From contig NZ_CP035946.1 in the NCBI RefSeq assembly GCF_013177655.1, positions 1,798,001 to 1,862,000 on the forward strand: a stretch of DNA of 64,000 bases, read 5' to 3'. This document shows positions 19,717-29,928 of this stretch, piece after piece; positions within the stretch are counted from its first letter, which is position 1, and each line of letters starts with the position of its first letter. The translations under genes were made by a program, and so were the position numbers. Origin of the DNA: Campylobacter canadensis. Lineage in GTDB: Bacteria > Campylobacterota > Campylobacteria > Campylobacterales > Campylobacteraceae. The notes beneath the pieces were generated by a model that saw nothing but the letters and a program-made list of their open reading frames with translations, was not told the DNA's origin and ran no database searches.

Positions 19717-20788
19717 AACTCTCCTTGTATATTTTTTTTCTTTGTTCTGTTAAATCTTTATAAGCTTCATTTATAATATTTGTAATTGAATGTTTAAGGC
19801 TATAAGGCTTTGATACACCAACCGCTAAACGCAATTTAATACCATTTATAAAATAATGTCTATAAACTTCTTTTTTAATTTCGTTGATTATATTTTGTGC
19901 CATATCTTCATCTTCATCACTGATAAATAATAAAAACTCATCTCCACTCCAACGAGATAACAAATATTCATAATTTATACAATTTTGCTTAATAATGTGT
20001 GAAAAATCTATTAATATTGCATTTCCGTATTCGTTACCGTATTCTTCGTTTATATTTTGAAGATTTGTAATTTCAAAAATAGCTATTATCACACTTGAAT
20101 CGTTTTCATCACTGGCATATTCAAATTTAATATTTACTATATCTAAAAATGAGTATTTGCTTAAAGTATTTGTTAAAGTATCATTGCTTACTAAACGCTC
20201 TAAATATAGTTTTCTATTTTCATCATTTAAATACTTAATAACCTTATCAAGCTGTATGCAAAATTGAAGAATAAAAATACCAATAATTGCAAAAATACCA
20301 TTAACAATATAAATATTAAACTGCCCAAGTTGTCCGTAAAAATGCTCTGTAAAAAAATATAAACAAAAATAAATAGATAAATGCACTAAAGGAAAAAAGA
20401 ATATAATCTTACTAAACTGTCTAGCATTTAAATAATAAAACGGCATTAAGGCTAAAATATAAAAATCAAAACCCCAGCCCCAACCTAAATTGCTTACTAT
20501 AATTACATTTATTAGCAAAGTCTCAAGCTGAAAAACATACCAAAATCTATATCTTGCCCTTACTAAAGAAGCGTTATCTTCTACTATTATATTTTCTTTC
20601 TTTGCTTTTTTTAGATTTTTATTTTTTATAACAATTAAGGCTATCATACTAAGTAAATAACAAGCACCTGAAATAGTGCAAGTAAGTGCTGCACTATCGT
20701 TATTATAATTATAAAGCATAGCAGCACAAGTAAATCTAGCAACCGCTATCCAAGCTAATAAAAATAATGTTCTTAAAATTGATTTCAT
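19700..20788 (-). CDS. Membrane GGDEF-domain protein (probable diguanylate cyclase)
   Basis: Residues 1-180 contain about six membrane segments; residues 190-355 form a GGDEF domain beginning LVSNDTLTNTLSKYSFLDI, with the active-site loop RWSGDEFLLFIS. The signature reads SGDEF, a variant of GGDEF that is active in many enzymes. The I-site RxxD expected just before it is not evident. It overlaps the upstream GGDEF-like gene by 4 bases and the downstream MHS transporter by 17, so all three form one transcript. It would make cyclic di-GMP at the inner membrane, if active. Confidence 0.75.
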   Translation of the reverse strand: MKSILRTLFLLAWIAVARFTCAAMLYNYNNDSAALTCTISGACYLLSMIALIVIKNKNLKKAKKENIIVEDNASLVRARYRFWYVFQLETLLINVIIVSNLGWGWGFDFYILALMPFYYLNARQFSKIIFFFPLVHLSIYFCLYFFTEHFYGQLGQFNIYIVNGIFAIIGIFILQFCIQLDKVIKYLNDENRKLYLERLVSNDTLTNTLSKYSFLDIVNIKFEYASDENDSSVIIAIFEITNLQNINEEYGNEYGNAILIDFSHIIKQNCINYEYLLSRWSGDEFLLFISDEDEDMAQNIINEIKKEVYRHYFINGIKLRLAVGVSKPYSLKHSITNIINEAYKDLTEQRKKIYKESYAARF

Positions 20789-21972
20789 CTATCTTCCGTA
20801 TCACAAAAAATTAAATATTCATAACCTAACACATCATTATCGTATTTTAAATGCACTACTTCATTTATTTTATCAAGCAAATTTCTTGGCTTATCTTGTA
20901 GATTAATTAAAGGATAATGTTTTGCTGCAACTCTTAAAAAGATATTGCTTCTATTTTTTTGATTTTGCTTTATTTGTGTATTAAAATACTTAATTATGTT
21001 TTCTAGCAAAAGATGGGCTAATTTATTATTTTGCTCAAATACTGCAATAAAATTGCATTTTTCCCATCTTGAAATATATTCATAATCTTTTATGTATAAT
21101 TTTAATAAAAATACAAATTCTTTAAAAATTTTATCTTGAATGTGTGAATCAAATTTATAAACAAAATTATTAATTTCATCTTTAAAAACTATCTCAAAAA
21201 AACATACATTTAAGTGTTTATATTCTTGATTTTTATTGTTTAAAATATTGCTTATAAGTGCCTTTTTTTCATAAATATCAAAAAAACTTTTTTCATTTTG
21301 AATATCTTCTTGACTTGAGCTTTCAAGAGTGATTTTTTCAATAATATCAATAGATTTAATACCAATTATGTAATTTGCTAAAATACAAATACTAGCATAA
21401 ATTAAAACAGAAAAAACATAAAGCAAATCAGTCTGCAAACTTTGCACTTGATGTTTATGCAAGTGATATAAATCATAATAATTTACACAGTAAAAAATAG
21501 CAACATTAAAAATTAAGGTTATAAAAGAAGCTAAATATCTTTTTTTAATATTATCAATATAAATAATAAATGATAAAGATACAAGCATTAAAATATATAC
21601 ATTAAACCCACTTGCAATACCGTGAATAATTACATTAGAAATAGCAATACTTAATACTATAAAATAACTACTAATTAAGCATATCCAATCATAATATTTT
21701 GATAATAATCTTTTTTTTCTATAAACTAATAAAACATAGCAAATTACAATATCAATAAAATACACAAAGGCAATTTTATATTCTCTTGCAAATAGCATTA
21801 ATATGCTTAAAGTACAAACGCTAATACCAAGCATAATTATAAATACAACATAAAGCCTAGTTAGCGTTAAATTGTGTTGTTTTAAATCAATAATAGTATC
21901 GTATAGCTCTTGAATTAGCTCAACTTTACTTTTACTTAATTCTATTGCTTCGTAATTTTGTCTTCTTTGCAT
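20785..21972 (-). CDS. Membrane protein with degenerate GGDEF domain
   Basis: At 395 residues it mirrors its downstream neighbour: an N-terminal cytoplasmic coil, six membrane helices (residues 40-210), and a C-terminal domain in which the place of the signature reads SRWEKCNFIAVFE instead of SRWSGDEFLLFIS. The catalytic Gly-Asp-Glu triplet is gone, so it should be catalytically dead; it may pair with or regulate the neighbour. The pair probably arose by tandem duplication. The stop overlaps the next start by 4 bases, and its own start touches the end of the acidic protein gene. Confidence 0.7.
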   Translation of the reverse strand: MQRRQNYEAIELSKSKVELIQELYDTIIDLKQHNLTLTRLYVVFIIMLGISVCTLSILMLFAREYKIAFVYFIDIVICYVLLVYRKKRLLSKYYDWICLISSYFIVLSIAISNVIIHGIASGFNVYILMLVSLSFIIYIDNIKKRYLASFITLIFNVAIFYCVNYYDLYHLHKHQVQSLQTDLLYVFSVLIYASICILANYIIGIKSIDIIEKITLESSSQEDIQNEKSFFDIYEKKALISNILNNKNQEYKHLNVCFFEIVFKDEINNFVYKFDSHIQDKIFKEFVFLLKLYIKDYEYISRWEKCNFIAVFEQNNKLAHLLLENIIKYFNTQIKQNQKNRSNIFLRVAAKHYPLINLQDKPRNLLDKINEVVHLKYDNDVLGYEYLIFCDTEDR

Positions 21973-22199
21973 TAGTCTTCACTAAATTCATAATCATCAT
22001 CATCGTAAGAATTTGTATCGTAAAAATCAAATTCCTCACCTTCAAGCTCTTCTAAACTTTCTAAATCTTCTTCATTTAATTCATCATCAAAATCTTCAAA
22101 TTCATCTAAAAAGTCGTCTTCTAAATCATCTAAATAATCATCATCTTCTAATAAATCATCTTCTAAAATTTCTTCTAATTCTTCATCATTGTAAGCCAT
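21972..22199 (-). CDS. Highly acidic small protein
   Basis: A 75-residue protein in which 42 residues are Asp or Glu and none is Lys, Arg or His. It consists of runs such as LEDDLLEDDDYLDDLEDDF. C. jejuni carries a similar highly acidic protein beside moaC, so it is a conserved orphan. It is first in the operon with the two GGDEF-like genes and the transporter, head-to-head with moaC. Function unknown; nucleic acid mimicry or cation binding are only guesses. Confidence 0.75.
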   Translation of the reverse strand: MAYNDEELEEILEDDLLEDDDYLDDLEDDFLDEFEDFDDELNEEDLESLEELEGEEFDFYDTNSYDDDDYEFSED

Positions 22200-22278
22200 T
22201 TTTAACCCTTAATTAAAATCAAAAACTCATAATATACCATTTTTTTATAAGATAGTAGTTAAAAAAAGGATAAAAATA

Positions 22279-22752
22279 ATGAATTTTTCACACTTAAATG
22301 AAAAAAATAAACCGATTATGGTAGATGTAAGTACCAAGCAAATAACTAAAAGACTAGCAATTGCTAGTGGTAAAATAACTATGAACAAAGAAGCTTATTT
22401 AGCTGTTATTAATCAAAGTGCTAAAAAAGGTGCTGTTATTAATACAGCCATTGTTGCGGCAATTATGGGTGCAAAAAAAACTAGTGATATAATACCAATG
22501 TGCCATCCGCTTAATTTAACTAAGGTAGAAGTTGATATTAGCGCTAATGAAAAAGAATATTCATTTACCTTACAAGCTAGTGCAAGTCTTGATGGTAAAA
22601 CTGGAGTTGAGATGGAAGCTTTAAGTGCTGTTAGCATAGGCTTACTAACTATGTATGATATGCTAAAGGCTATTGATAAAACAATGATAATTAGTGATAT
22701 AAAATTATTACAAAAAGAAGGTGGTAAAAGTGGTCAATTTAAACGAGATTAA
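22279..22752 (+). CDS. moaC: Cyclic pyranopterin monophosphate synthase MoaC
   Basis: The 157-residue protein matches MoaC along its length: VDVSTKQITKRLAIASGKI, the active-site stretch IPMCHPLNLT, and GKTGVEMEALSAVSIGLLTMYDMLKAID. MoaC acts after MoaA in molybdenum cofactor biosynthesis, making cyclic pyranopterin monophosphate. No other moa gene is nearby. The following DUF493 gene overlaps its 3' end, and transcription diverges from the acidic protein operon. Confidence 0.95.
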   Translation: MNFSHLNEKNKPIMVDVSTKQITKRLAIASGKITMNKEAYLAVINQSAKKGAVINTAIVAAIMGAKKTSDIIPMCHPLNLTKVEVDISANEKEYSFTLQASASLDGKTGVEMEALSAVSIGLLTMYDMLKAIDKTMIISDIKLLQKEGGKSGQFKRD

Positions 22753-22984
22753 GCAAGATGTTAAAATAGAATATCCTTGCAATTGGCAATATACGGTTAT
22801 TTTGGATAAAGGTGTTGATTTTTCTGAATTTATCAAAGAATTTAATTTAGAAAAATTTAGTGTAACAAATAGTAAAGAAAGTAAAAATTATAAAAGTTAT
22901 ATTTTAACAACAAAGGTGCAAAATGAAGCACAAAGATTAGAATTATTTTCTTTGCTTGGAAAAAAAGCCAAATTTGTTTTATAA
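22721..22984 (+). CDS. DUF493 (YbeD/HP0495-like) protein
   Basis: About 84-87 residues with the DUF493 fold pattern: IEYPCNWQYTVILDKGVDF near the start and a C-terminal QRLELFSLLGKKAKFVL. Family members are small ferredoxin-like-fold proteins of unknown role, described in Helicobacter as HP0495. Two GTG starts are possible; the one at 22730 has AAGAAGG at better spacing than the one at 22721. The gene overlaps moaC. Confidence 0.75.
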   Translation: MVKVVNLNEIKQDVKIEYPCNWQYTVILDKGVDFSEFIKEFNLEKFSVTNSKESKNYKSYILTTKVQNEAQRLELFSLLGKKAKFVL

Positions 22985-22993
22985 GGTGGAAAA

Positions 22994-23938
22994 ATGGAAT
23001 TTTTACAATGTTATGAAGAAATTTTAAAAGAAATTCAAAATAATAAAAGCTTAGAAGAAATATTTAAAAGCTATTCAAGTAAGCTTATAAAAGAAAATAA
23101 AGATAATAATGAAAATAAAAATATCTTATTAAAAGCTTTAATTAGAGCAAGTATGTATGAGCAAGAACAAGAATTAAAATCTTTAAGTATAGAATTAGAT
23201 AAACTGCAAAATACAATTAAAACTAAAGAAAATCAAATGCACGCAAGTATTAATAATAATTTTGATATTTTGTTTTCTTTATCTACAAGCCAAATTCAAA
23301 AAGATTATTTAAATGAATTAATGATAAAAGAAAATAGCTCTACAAAATTATTGTACGATGTGGCTTTAAATGCTTTTTTAAATATATTAGAAAGTGCTAA
23401 TTTAATAGCTCAAAGAAGCTTTTTACTTTCTCAATTTTTACTTATTAATTCTTTAGAATATTCTTCTTTTAATAAAGATAAAATTATAAATAATGCTGAT
23501 TCTATTTTACAAGCTGCTTTTACTTTAGCAAACGAGTGGCAGTCTTTTGCAAATGATTTAATTGTAAATACAATAAATGGGCTTTTAGAAGGAATTTTTA
23601 CAATCTTAGAAAAATTACAAGAGCAAATTGATTTACTTGCATCAAGCGAAGAAATTAATCTAGCAACAAATTCTTTAATAAATCTTGAAAATGATTTTAT
23701 AATTTTATTAAAAAGAAATATAAACAACGAATTAGCAGGGCAAATTCTAAATCAAGTTTTACATACAAAATTTGATACTTCCTTTGCCAAATTCTCTCGT
23801 TTAATTAGAGAAAATAAACAAAAATTAAATTTAAAATTAATTAGCATACATAATTTAGAACAAGATGCAAAAAAAATATATAAAAACTTTGATGCTAAAA
23901 AATTAGCTAATGATTTATTAGGTAAATTAAAAAAATAA
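22994..23938 (+). CDS. Hypothetical cytoplasmic helical protein
   Basis: A 314-residue, Lys/Glu/Asn/Leu-rich, apparently all-helical protein with no signal peptide or membrane helix. Residues 50-80 form a short coiled coil (EQELKSLSIELDKLQNTIK). It starts 9 bases after the DUF493 gene with an AAGGTGG site, so it is the third gene of the moaC transcript. I do not recognise a family. Confidence 0.65.
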   Translation: MEFLQCYEEILKEIQNNKSLEEIFKSYSSKLIKENKDNNENKNILLKALIRASMYEQEQELKSLSIELDKLQNTIKTKENQMHASINNNFDILFSLSTSQIQKDYLNELMIKENSSTKLLYDVALNAFLNILESANLIAQRSFLLSQFLLINSLEYSSFNKDKIINNADSILQAAFTLANEWQSFANDLIVNTINGLLEGIFTILEKLQEQIDLLASSEEINLATNSLINLENDFIILLKRNINNELAGQILNQVLHTKFDTSFAKFSRLIRENKQKLNLKLISIHNLEQDAKKIYKNFDAKKLANDLLGKLKK

Positions 23939-23963
23939 ACTAAAAGGCTTTTTGCCTTTTAGT
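23939..23963. terminator. Bidirectional terminator
   Basis: ACTAAAAGGC pairs with GCCTTTTAGT across a T5 loop, between the convergent hypothetical gene and nifU. Confidence 0.8.
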
Positions 23964-23964
23964 A

Positions 23965-24933
23965 TCAAACAGGAATTACACGAATACTTGAGCTAAGTTG
24001 CTCTTGTAGTATATTTTCAATAGCGTATAAAGTTCCACCGCTACCACTAGCACAGCCACTACAAGCACCTAAATAACGGATATAAATATCTATCATTCTA
24101 TCAGCGCCTTTTTGAATATCAATAACTTCTAAATCTCCGCCATCCATATGCAACATTGGACGAATTTCTCTATCTAGCAATTCTTCTACCACTTTTAACT
24201 GTTTTACAACTGTTAATTCATCAAAATTATCACTAAATTCACTTTTTGCAAGGCGTTCTTTATCCATTTGCGCTCTTGTTTCTGCAAGAATATCAACTAA
24301 ATAATATTCTCTTTTTTCATGCCCACCAGGTCTTACACAGGATTTACAAAAAGCTCCTGCTTTAGTGTATTGAGTAATTTCCTCCACGCTTTTTAAGTCA
24401 TTTAGCCTAATAACTTCTTTTATAGTTGCTAAAGATACCCTAGCGCACTCACATACTATAACCTCGTTTTCAAAATCTTCTGGATTTATACCTTTATACT
24501 GTGCTGCTGCTGCTTTAATAACATCATACGCCATTACACTGCAGTGCATTTTTTGAGGTGGAACTGCAGGGGTGTTTGGCTCATCTCTCATAGCAAATTC
24601 CACATCAATATTTGTAATTTTTACCGCTTCATCAACAGTTTTACCAATGCAAAGCCCTGCCATTGTATCACTACTTGCAATAGCTGTTCCACAACCAAAA
24701 GACTTAAACTTAGCATCAACAATCACATCGTTTTTCTCATCTACAAGCCAATAAAGCCTTACTGCGTCTCCGCAGCTTTCAGCACCAAAATCAGCCACTA
24801 TTAATCTAGTTCCTGTTTTTTGCGCATCTTCTAATGTTAATTGCCCCATATGTTTAGGGTTATTCATTAAATCTTGAACCTTTTGTGAATATTCATCCCA
24901 AATTGAACCACTTATTAAATTCTTTTTTGCCAT
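23965..24933 (-). CDS. nifU: Fe-S cluster scaffold NifU
   Basis: The 322-residue protein has the three NifU domains in order: an IscU-like N-terminal domain (scaffold cysteines in GCGTAIASSD and KMHCSV), a central [2Fe-2S] BFD-like domain (VCECARVS and AFCKSCVRPGG), and a C-terminal thioredoxin-like NifU domain with YLGACSGCASGSG. It builds and transfers Fe-S clusters. In Campylobacter and Helicobacter this NIF-type pair is the housekeeping Fe-S system. It follows nifS by one base. Confidence 0.95.
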   Translation of the reverse strand: MAKKNLISGSIWDEYSQKVQDLMNNPKHMGQLTLEDAQKTGTRLIVADFGAESCGDAVRLYWLVDEKNDVIVDAKFKSFGCGTAIASSDTMAGLCIGKTVDEAVKITNIDVEFAMRDEPNTPAVPPQKMHCSVMAYDVIKAAAAQYKGINPEDFENEVIVCECARVSLATIKEVIRLNDLKSVEEITQYTKAGAFCKSCVRPGGHEKREYYLVDILAETRAQMDKERLAKSEFSDNFDELTVVKQLKVVEELLDREIRPMLHMDGGDLEVIDIQKGADRMIDIYIRYLGACSGCASGSGGTLYAIENILQEQLSSSIRVIPV

Positions 24934-24934
24934 T

Positions 24935-26122
<1,188 letters not shown>

Positions 26123-26189
26123 TTATTCCTTTCTTTAATAAAAGACAAAAATAATCTTTTTTCAAATAATAATTATTTTTGTTAAATGA

Positions 26190-27434
26190 TTACTCTTCAA
26201 TTCTTATTAAATTTATTTTATCTTTAATAAAAGAACATTTTTCTAACTTAGAAATAAGCTTATTTATAGCTATTTCACTAGCTTTATGAGTAATAATAAA
26301 AATATTTTTTTCATCTTTAGAATTTGCTCTTTGCATTAATGAATCGATGCTTATGTTTTCATCGCTCATAAAACTTGCGATTTCTTTTAAAACACCTATT
26401 TTATCTAAAACCTTCATTCTTAAATAATATTTTGTAACTATATTTTCTTTTTGTAAAATAGCCATATTGCTTTTAGTTTCATAACCTAGCATTTTTCTAT
26501 TTTTTCTTATATTAATTTGCATTAAATCGCTTAAAATAGCACTAGCAGTTTGCTTACCACCAGCACCAGCACCATAATAAAGACTATCTCCTAAAGCATT
26601 ATCATCAATTAAAATTGCGTTTTTTGAATAATTTACTGAAGCTAAAATATTATCTTTACTAATAAAGGTAGGATGCACTCTTAATTCTAAAAAGCCATTG
26701 TTTTCCTTTGCTATTGCTAATAATTTTATGCAATAATCAAATTCCTTTGCAAAATAAAAATCTAGTTTATCTATATTTTCAATACCTTGAACTAATAAAT
26801 TTTCTTCTTTTGCATCAACTCCATAAGCTAAAGATGCTAAAATATTTAACTTATGCGCAGCATCAAAACCGCTTACATCTAAATACGGATTAGCTTCTGC
26901 GTAGCCTAATTCTTGTGCCATTTTTAAAGCATCGTCGTAATTTAAATTGTCATTTTGCATTTTAGTTAAAATAAAATTACTAGTTCCATTTAAAATAGCT
27001 TTAAGGCTTAAAAATCTATTTGCGCTAAGTCCTTCTTTGATAATTTTAATTATAGGAATCCCACCTGCAACACTGGCTTCATATCCAAAATATTGACCGT
27101 CTTTTAAAGAATTCTCAATACTAGCTTTATGTTTTGAAAGCAAGGCTTTGTTAGCTGTAACAATATGCTTATTTTTATCTAATGCTTTTTTTATATATTC
27201 ATACGCACTATCAACTCCACCTATTAATTCACACACAACATCGCAATCGCTATTTATAATTTCATTAATATCTGTGCTTTGCTTGTAAGGGCAATCGCTT
27301 TTAAAACTTTTAACTAAAACATAAGAAATTTCAATATATTCGCCTATTCTTTGCTTAATTAATTCTTTGTTTTCTTCAATTAATTGTGCAACCCCTCTTG
27401 CAACAACTCCATAACCTAATAACGCTATTTTCAT
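26190..27434 (-). CDS. hom: Homoserine dehydrogenase
   Basis: The 414-residue protein starts with a Rossmann motif (IALLGYGVVARGVAQLI), has the catalytic-domain segment GTSNFILTKM and AEANPYLDVSGFDAAHKL, and ends with an ACT domain (DKIGVLKEIASFMSDENISIDS). It reduces aspartate semialdehyde to homoserine in threonine/methionine synthesis. Its start touches the stop of the periplasmic protein gene upstream; the run hom to rpmE matches the C. jejuni order. Confidence 0.95.
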   Translation of the reverse strand: MKIALLGYGVVARGVAQLIEENKELIKQRIGEYIEISYVLVKSFKSDCPYKQSTDINEIINSDCDVVCELIGGVDSAYEYIKKALDKNKHIVTANKALLSKHKASIENSLKDGQYFGYEASVAGGIPIIKIIKEGLSANRFLSLKAILNGTSNFILTKMQNDNLNYDDALKMAQELGYAEANPYLDVSGFDAAHKLNILASLAYGVDAKEENLLVQGIENIDKLDFYFAKEFDYCIKLLAIAKENNGFLELRVHPTFISKDNILASVNYSKNAILIDDNALGDSLYYGAGAGGKQTASAILSDLMQINIRKNRKMLGYETKSNMAILQKENIVTKYYLRMKVLDKIGVLKEIASFMSDENISIDSLMQRANSKDEKNIFIITHKASEIAINKLISKLEKCSFIKDKINLIRIEE

Positions 27435-28234
27435 TAATTTACCTCTATGTTTAATCCGTGTTTTATGTTATCAAGAGTGAATAAATCACTTATATTTACA
27501 AACTTACAATTATAAGGCACATTTATTGTTAAACTTTTTGTTTTATTTTCTTGAGAATATGCCTGAATTAAATTTAAATTCTCATCTAAAAATTCTATTT
27601 TAGGATACCAAATATCATAATCTGAAGCACTAATTATAAGCTGTTTTACATCAACTAAGCGTATAAAATAATCTTGTAAAGGTTTGCTTAAATTAAGGCT
27701 TTTATTATCTTGATTATCTAGTATAAAATCAGCATTCAAAACTGCTTTATTAAAATCTAAATTATAAATAAAATTAGAACCATATCTATAAATATCATCA
27801 ATAAAAACATTCATATTTTTAAGCTCATCATACACCAAGCCAATGTCAATAGCATATTTTGAATTAATATTAAAACTAATGCTAATATTATCATCTACTC
27901 TATCAAAAGAGCTTATTTCATAATAATTTACTCCAATTTGCTCAAAAACAATTGAAATTATTTTAAAAAATAAAGTAGCATTTGCCTTTGTGTTAAAGGT
28001 TAAAGATATATTTTTTGCATTAGCAAAATTATACTGCAATAAAGAATTCATTTTTAAAATCTGATTAATCGCTTTAATATCAGCTCTGTTATTTATCATA
28101 TACGAATCTTTTGCAAATAACAATTTTAATTTTTCAATTTTACTATCATCATTTACTAACTGCTTTGCTATTTCAAAACTACTCTTTGCATTTACAAAAG
28201 TAATAAAGCACAAAATTATACATAAAATACGCAT
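27434..28234 (-). CDS. Putative periplasmic protein, unknown function
   Basis: 266 residues with an N-terminal signal peptide (MRILCIILCFITFVNAKSS, cleavage after NA). The remainder is Asn/Asp/Leu-rich with alternating beta-like stretches and no recognised motif. It lies between the preceding membrane-anchored protein (1-base gap) and hom (1-base overlap). C. jejuni has a periplasmic protein in the same place. Confidence 0.65.
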   Translation of the reverse strand: MRILCIILCFITFVNAKSSFEIAKQLVNDDSKIEKLKLLFAKDSYMINNRADIKAINQILKMNSLLQYNFANAKNISLTFNTKANATLFFKIISIVFEQIGVNYYEISSFDRVDDNISISFNINSKYAIDIGLVYDELKNMNVFIDDIYRYGSNFIYNLDFNKAVLNADFILDNQDNKSLNLSKPLQDYFIRLVDVKQLIISASDYDIWYPKIEFLDENLNLIQAYSQENKTKSLTINVPYNCKFVNISDLFTLDNIKHGLNIEVN

Positions 28235-28235
28235 T

Positions 28236-29249
28236 TTACTTACTCATTTTATCTATTTTATTAAATTCTACACGAGTTAAAAACTCAACTTTATTATCCT
28301 TAAATATCAAATATCTACCGTCTTTATTAGCAGGAATTTCAATTTTATTTTGATTTAAATATAAATCATAATTATTTTTTCCTAAAAATATTAAAGAATT
28401 TGTATTTAGCTCTATTTTCTTTTCTAAAAGATAGTTTTTGTTAATTTTTTCATTTAAATCTTTTATGCTCATCCAAATTTTTTGATGCGGGATTATTACT
28501 AAAACATTATCTTGTGTAGTTACTTCTACTTTTTTTTCTTCTTGTTTTTCTTCTTGCTTTTCTCCTTGAATTTCGCTTTTATTTTCAGCTAATTCTTCTG
28601 TGTTATTAGCATTTTCTTTCTTTTCTTCATCATCTATTTTTTGCGCTAAATTCTCTTGTGTTTGATTTGTATTTTGAGTTTCATTTACGCTTTGTGTATT
28701 TTCTTCTTTGTTTTGTTGATTTTGCTCTTGAGAATTTATTTTTTCATCATTTTTTTTTATTGCTTCTTCGCTTAAATTATTTTCTGTTTCTTCAATTTGA
28801 TTTTTAAGTTCTTCTTTATTTTCTTCTACACTATCTTCTTTACTAACATTGCTTATGCTTATATTTTCTTGAGTTTTTTCATAATTTTGATTTTGGTTTT
28901 CTATAAAATAATAAATCCCAACTGCAACAACACATAAAAATACTAAAAGTATAAAATAGCTAATAAAGCCACTAGATGACCTAGAATTAGAATTGTTATA
29001 ATGCAATAACACAGGTTGAATTTTTAATTTATGATTATTAGTATCTACTCTATGACTTTCATACTCTTGCTTAAAATCAGTAAAATCTACATTAAATTCT
29101 CTTTGTAAAATTTTAAGATTCATATAAACATTAACATTAGCCAATTTCTCAAAATCTTTATCCAAAATCGCTTTTATATTATGCTCATCTAATTGAGTTT
29201 TTTTAGCAATTTCTTTTAATGGTATCTGTCTTAATTCTTCAATTTCCAT
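28236..29249 (-). CDS. Single-pass membrane protein with HTH-like N-terminus and low-complexity linker
   Basis: 337 residues in three parts: residues 1-60 look like a RodZ-type cytoplasmic domain (LKEIAKKTQLDEHNIKAIL), one membrane helix near 95-115 (GFISYFILLVFLCVVAVGIY), then a Glu/Asn/Gln/Lys-rich periplasmic linker (about 120-235) and a folded C-terminal part. Layout resembles RodZ, the bacterial cell-shape protein, and C. jejuni has a membrane protein here. The identification as RodZ-like is inference. It overlaps the upstream TrmH-family gene by 11 bases. Confidence 0.6.
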   Translation of the reverse strand: MEIEELRQIPLKEIAKKTQLDEHNIKAILDKDFEKLANVNVYMNLKILQREFNVDFTDFKQEYESHRVDTNNHKLKIQPVLLHYNNSNSRSSSGFISYFILLVFLCVVAVGIYYFIENQNQNYEKTQENISISNVSKEDSVEENKEELKNQIEETENNLSEEAIKKNDEKINSQEQNQQNKEENTQSVNETQNTNQTQENLAQKIDDEEKKENANNTEELAENKSEIQGEKQEEKQEEKKVEVTTQDNVLVIIPHQKIWMSIKDLNEKINKNYLLEKKIELNTNSLIFLGKNNYDLYLNQNKIEIPANKDGRYLIFKDNKVEFLTRVEFNKIDKMSK

Positions 29250-29928
29250 TTATAATCCTATCTGCTAAAATAGCAAAAGCATTGCTTACATTTAAGCTGT
29301 CAAAATCATTACTCATTTTAATTTTAACCTCATAATCGCAGCTTTTAATTATCTTATTTGCTAAACCTTCGCCTTCACTACCTAATATTAGCACATTTTT
29401 GTCTTTAAATTGCATATTTTTATGGCTAATTGCATTTTCGCTATTATTTGCACAAATAATATTAAATCCTAACTGCCTAAATTCATTAATCACGCTCATA
29501 ATATCTTGACTTTTTGCTAATTTAAAATCAGCTAAAGCACCAGCACTACTTCTTAAAATTGCACTTAAATTTACATTATTTTCACAACAAATCGCACCGC
29601 AAAAACCTAAAGCATAAGCACTTCTTACAATAGCTCCAATATTTCCAACATCGCTTAAAGCATTTAAGACAACTATATTTTTTGCTTTTTTTAACTCTTT
29701 AATATCACAAAATTCATAATCATCAACTAAGGCTAAAAAACCTTGATGATTAGCTCCTTTTGCTAAGGCTTGAGCCTTTAAAAAATCTAATTTTGTAATT
29801 TTTTTACCACTTTTTTGAATTAAGGCAAAGGTTTTTTTATCGCATTCCTTTGCTAAATAAATCTCTTGTATTTTATCTTTGTGCTTATTTAAATAATAAA
29901 AAAACACTTGTTTTCCGTATATCAACAT
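29239..29928 (-). CDS. TrmH/SpoU-family RNA 2'-O-methyltransferase
   Basis: A 229-residue SPOUT methyltransferase. Motif 1 is in NALSDVGNIGAIVRSAYALG, motif 2 in VLILGSEGEGLANKII, and motif 3 in IKMSNDFDSLNVSNAFAIL. The first 60 residues are a short RNA-binding domain like that of RlmB. The target nucleotide cannot be read. Start overlaps rsmI by 7 bases. Confidence 0.88.
   Translation of the reverse strand: MLIYGKQVFFYYLNKHKDKIQEIYLAKECDKKTFALIQKSGKKITKLDFLKAQALAKGANHQGFLALVDDYEFCDIKELKKAKNIVVLNALSDVGNIGAIVRSAYALGFCGAICCENNVNLSAILRSSAGALADFKLAKSQDIMSVINEFRQLGFNIICANNSENAISHKNMQFKDKNVLILGSEGEGLANKIIKSCDYEVKIKMSNDFDSLNVSNAFAILADRIINGN

Noticed and set aside
26130-26185. Fur box upstream of nifS.
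   Set aside because: AT-rich palindromic look only; in such an AT-rich genome the match is not distinctive.
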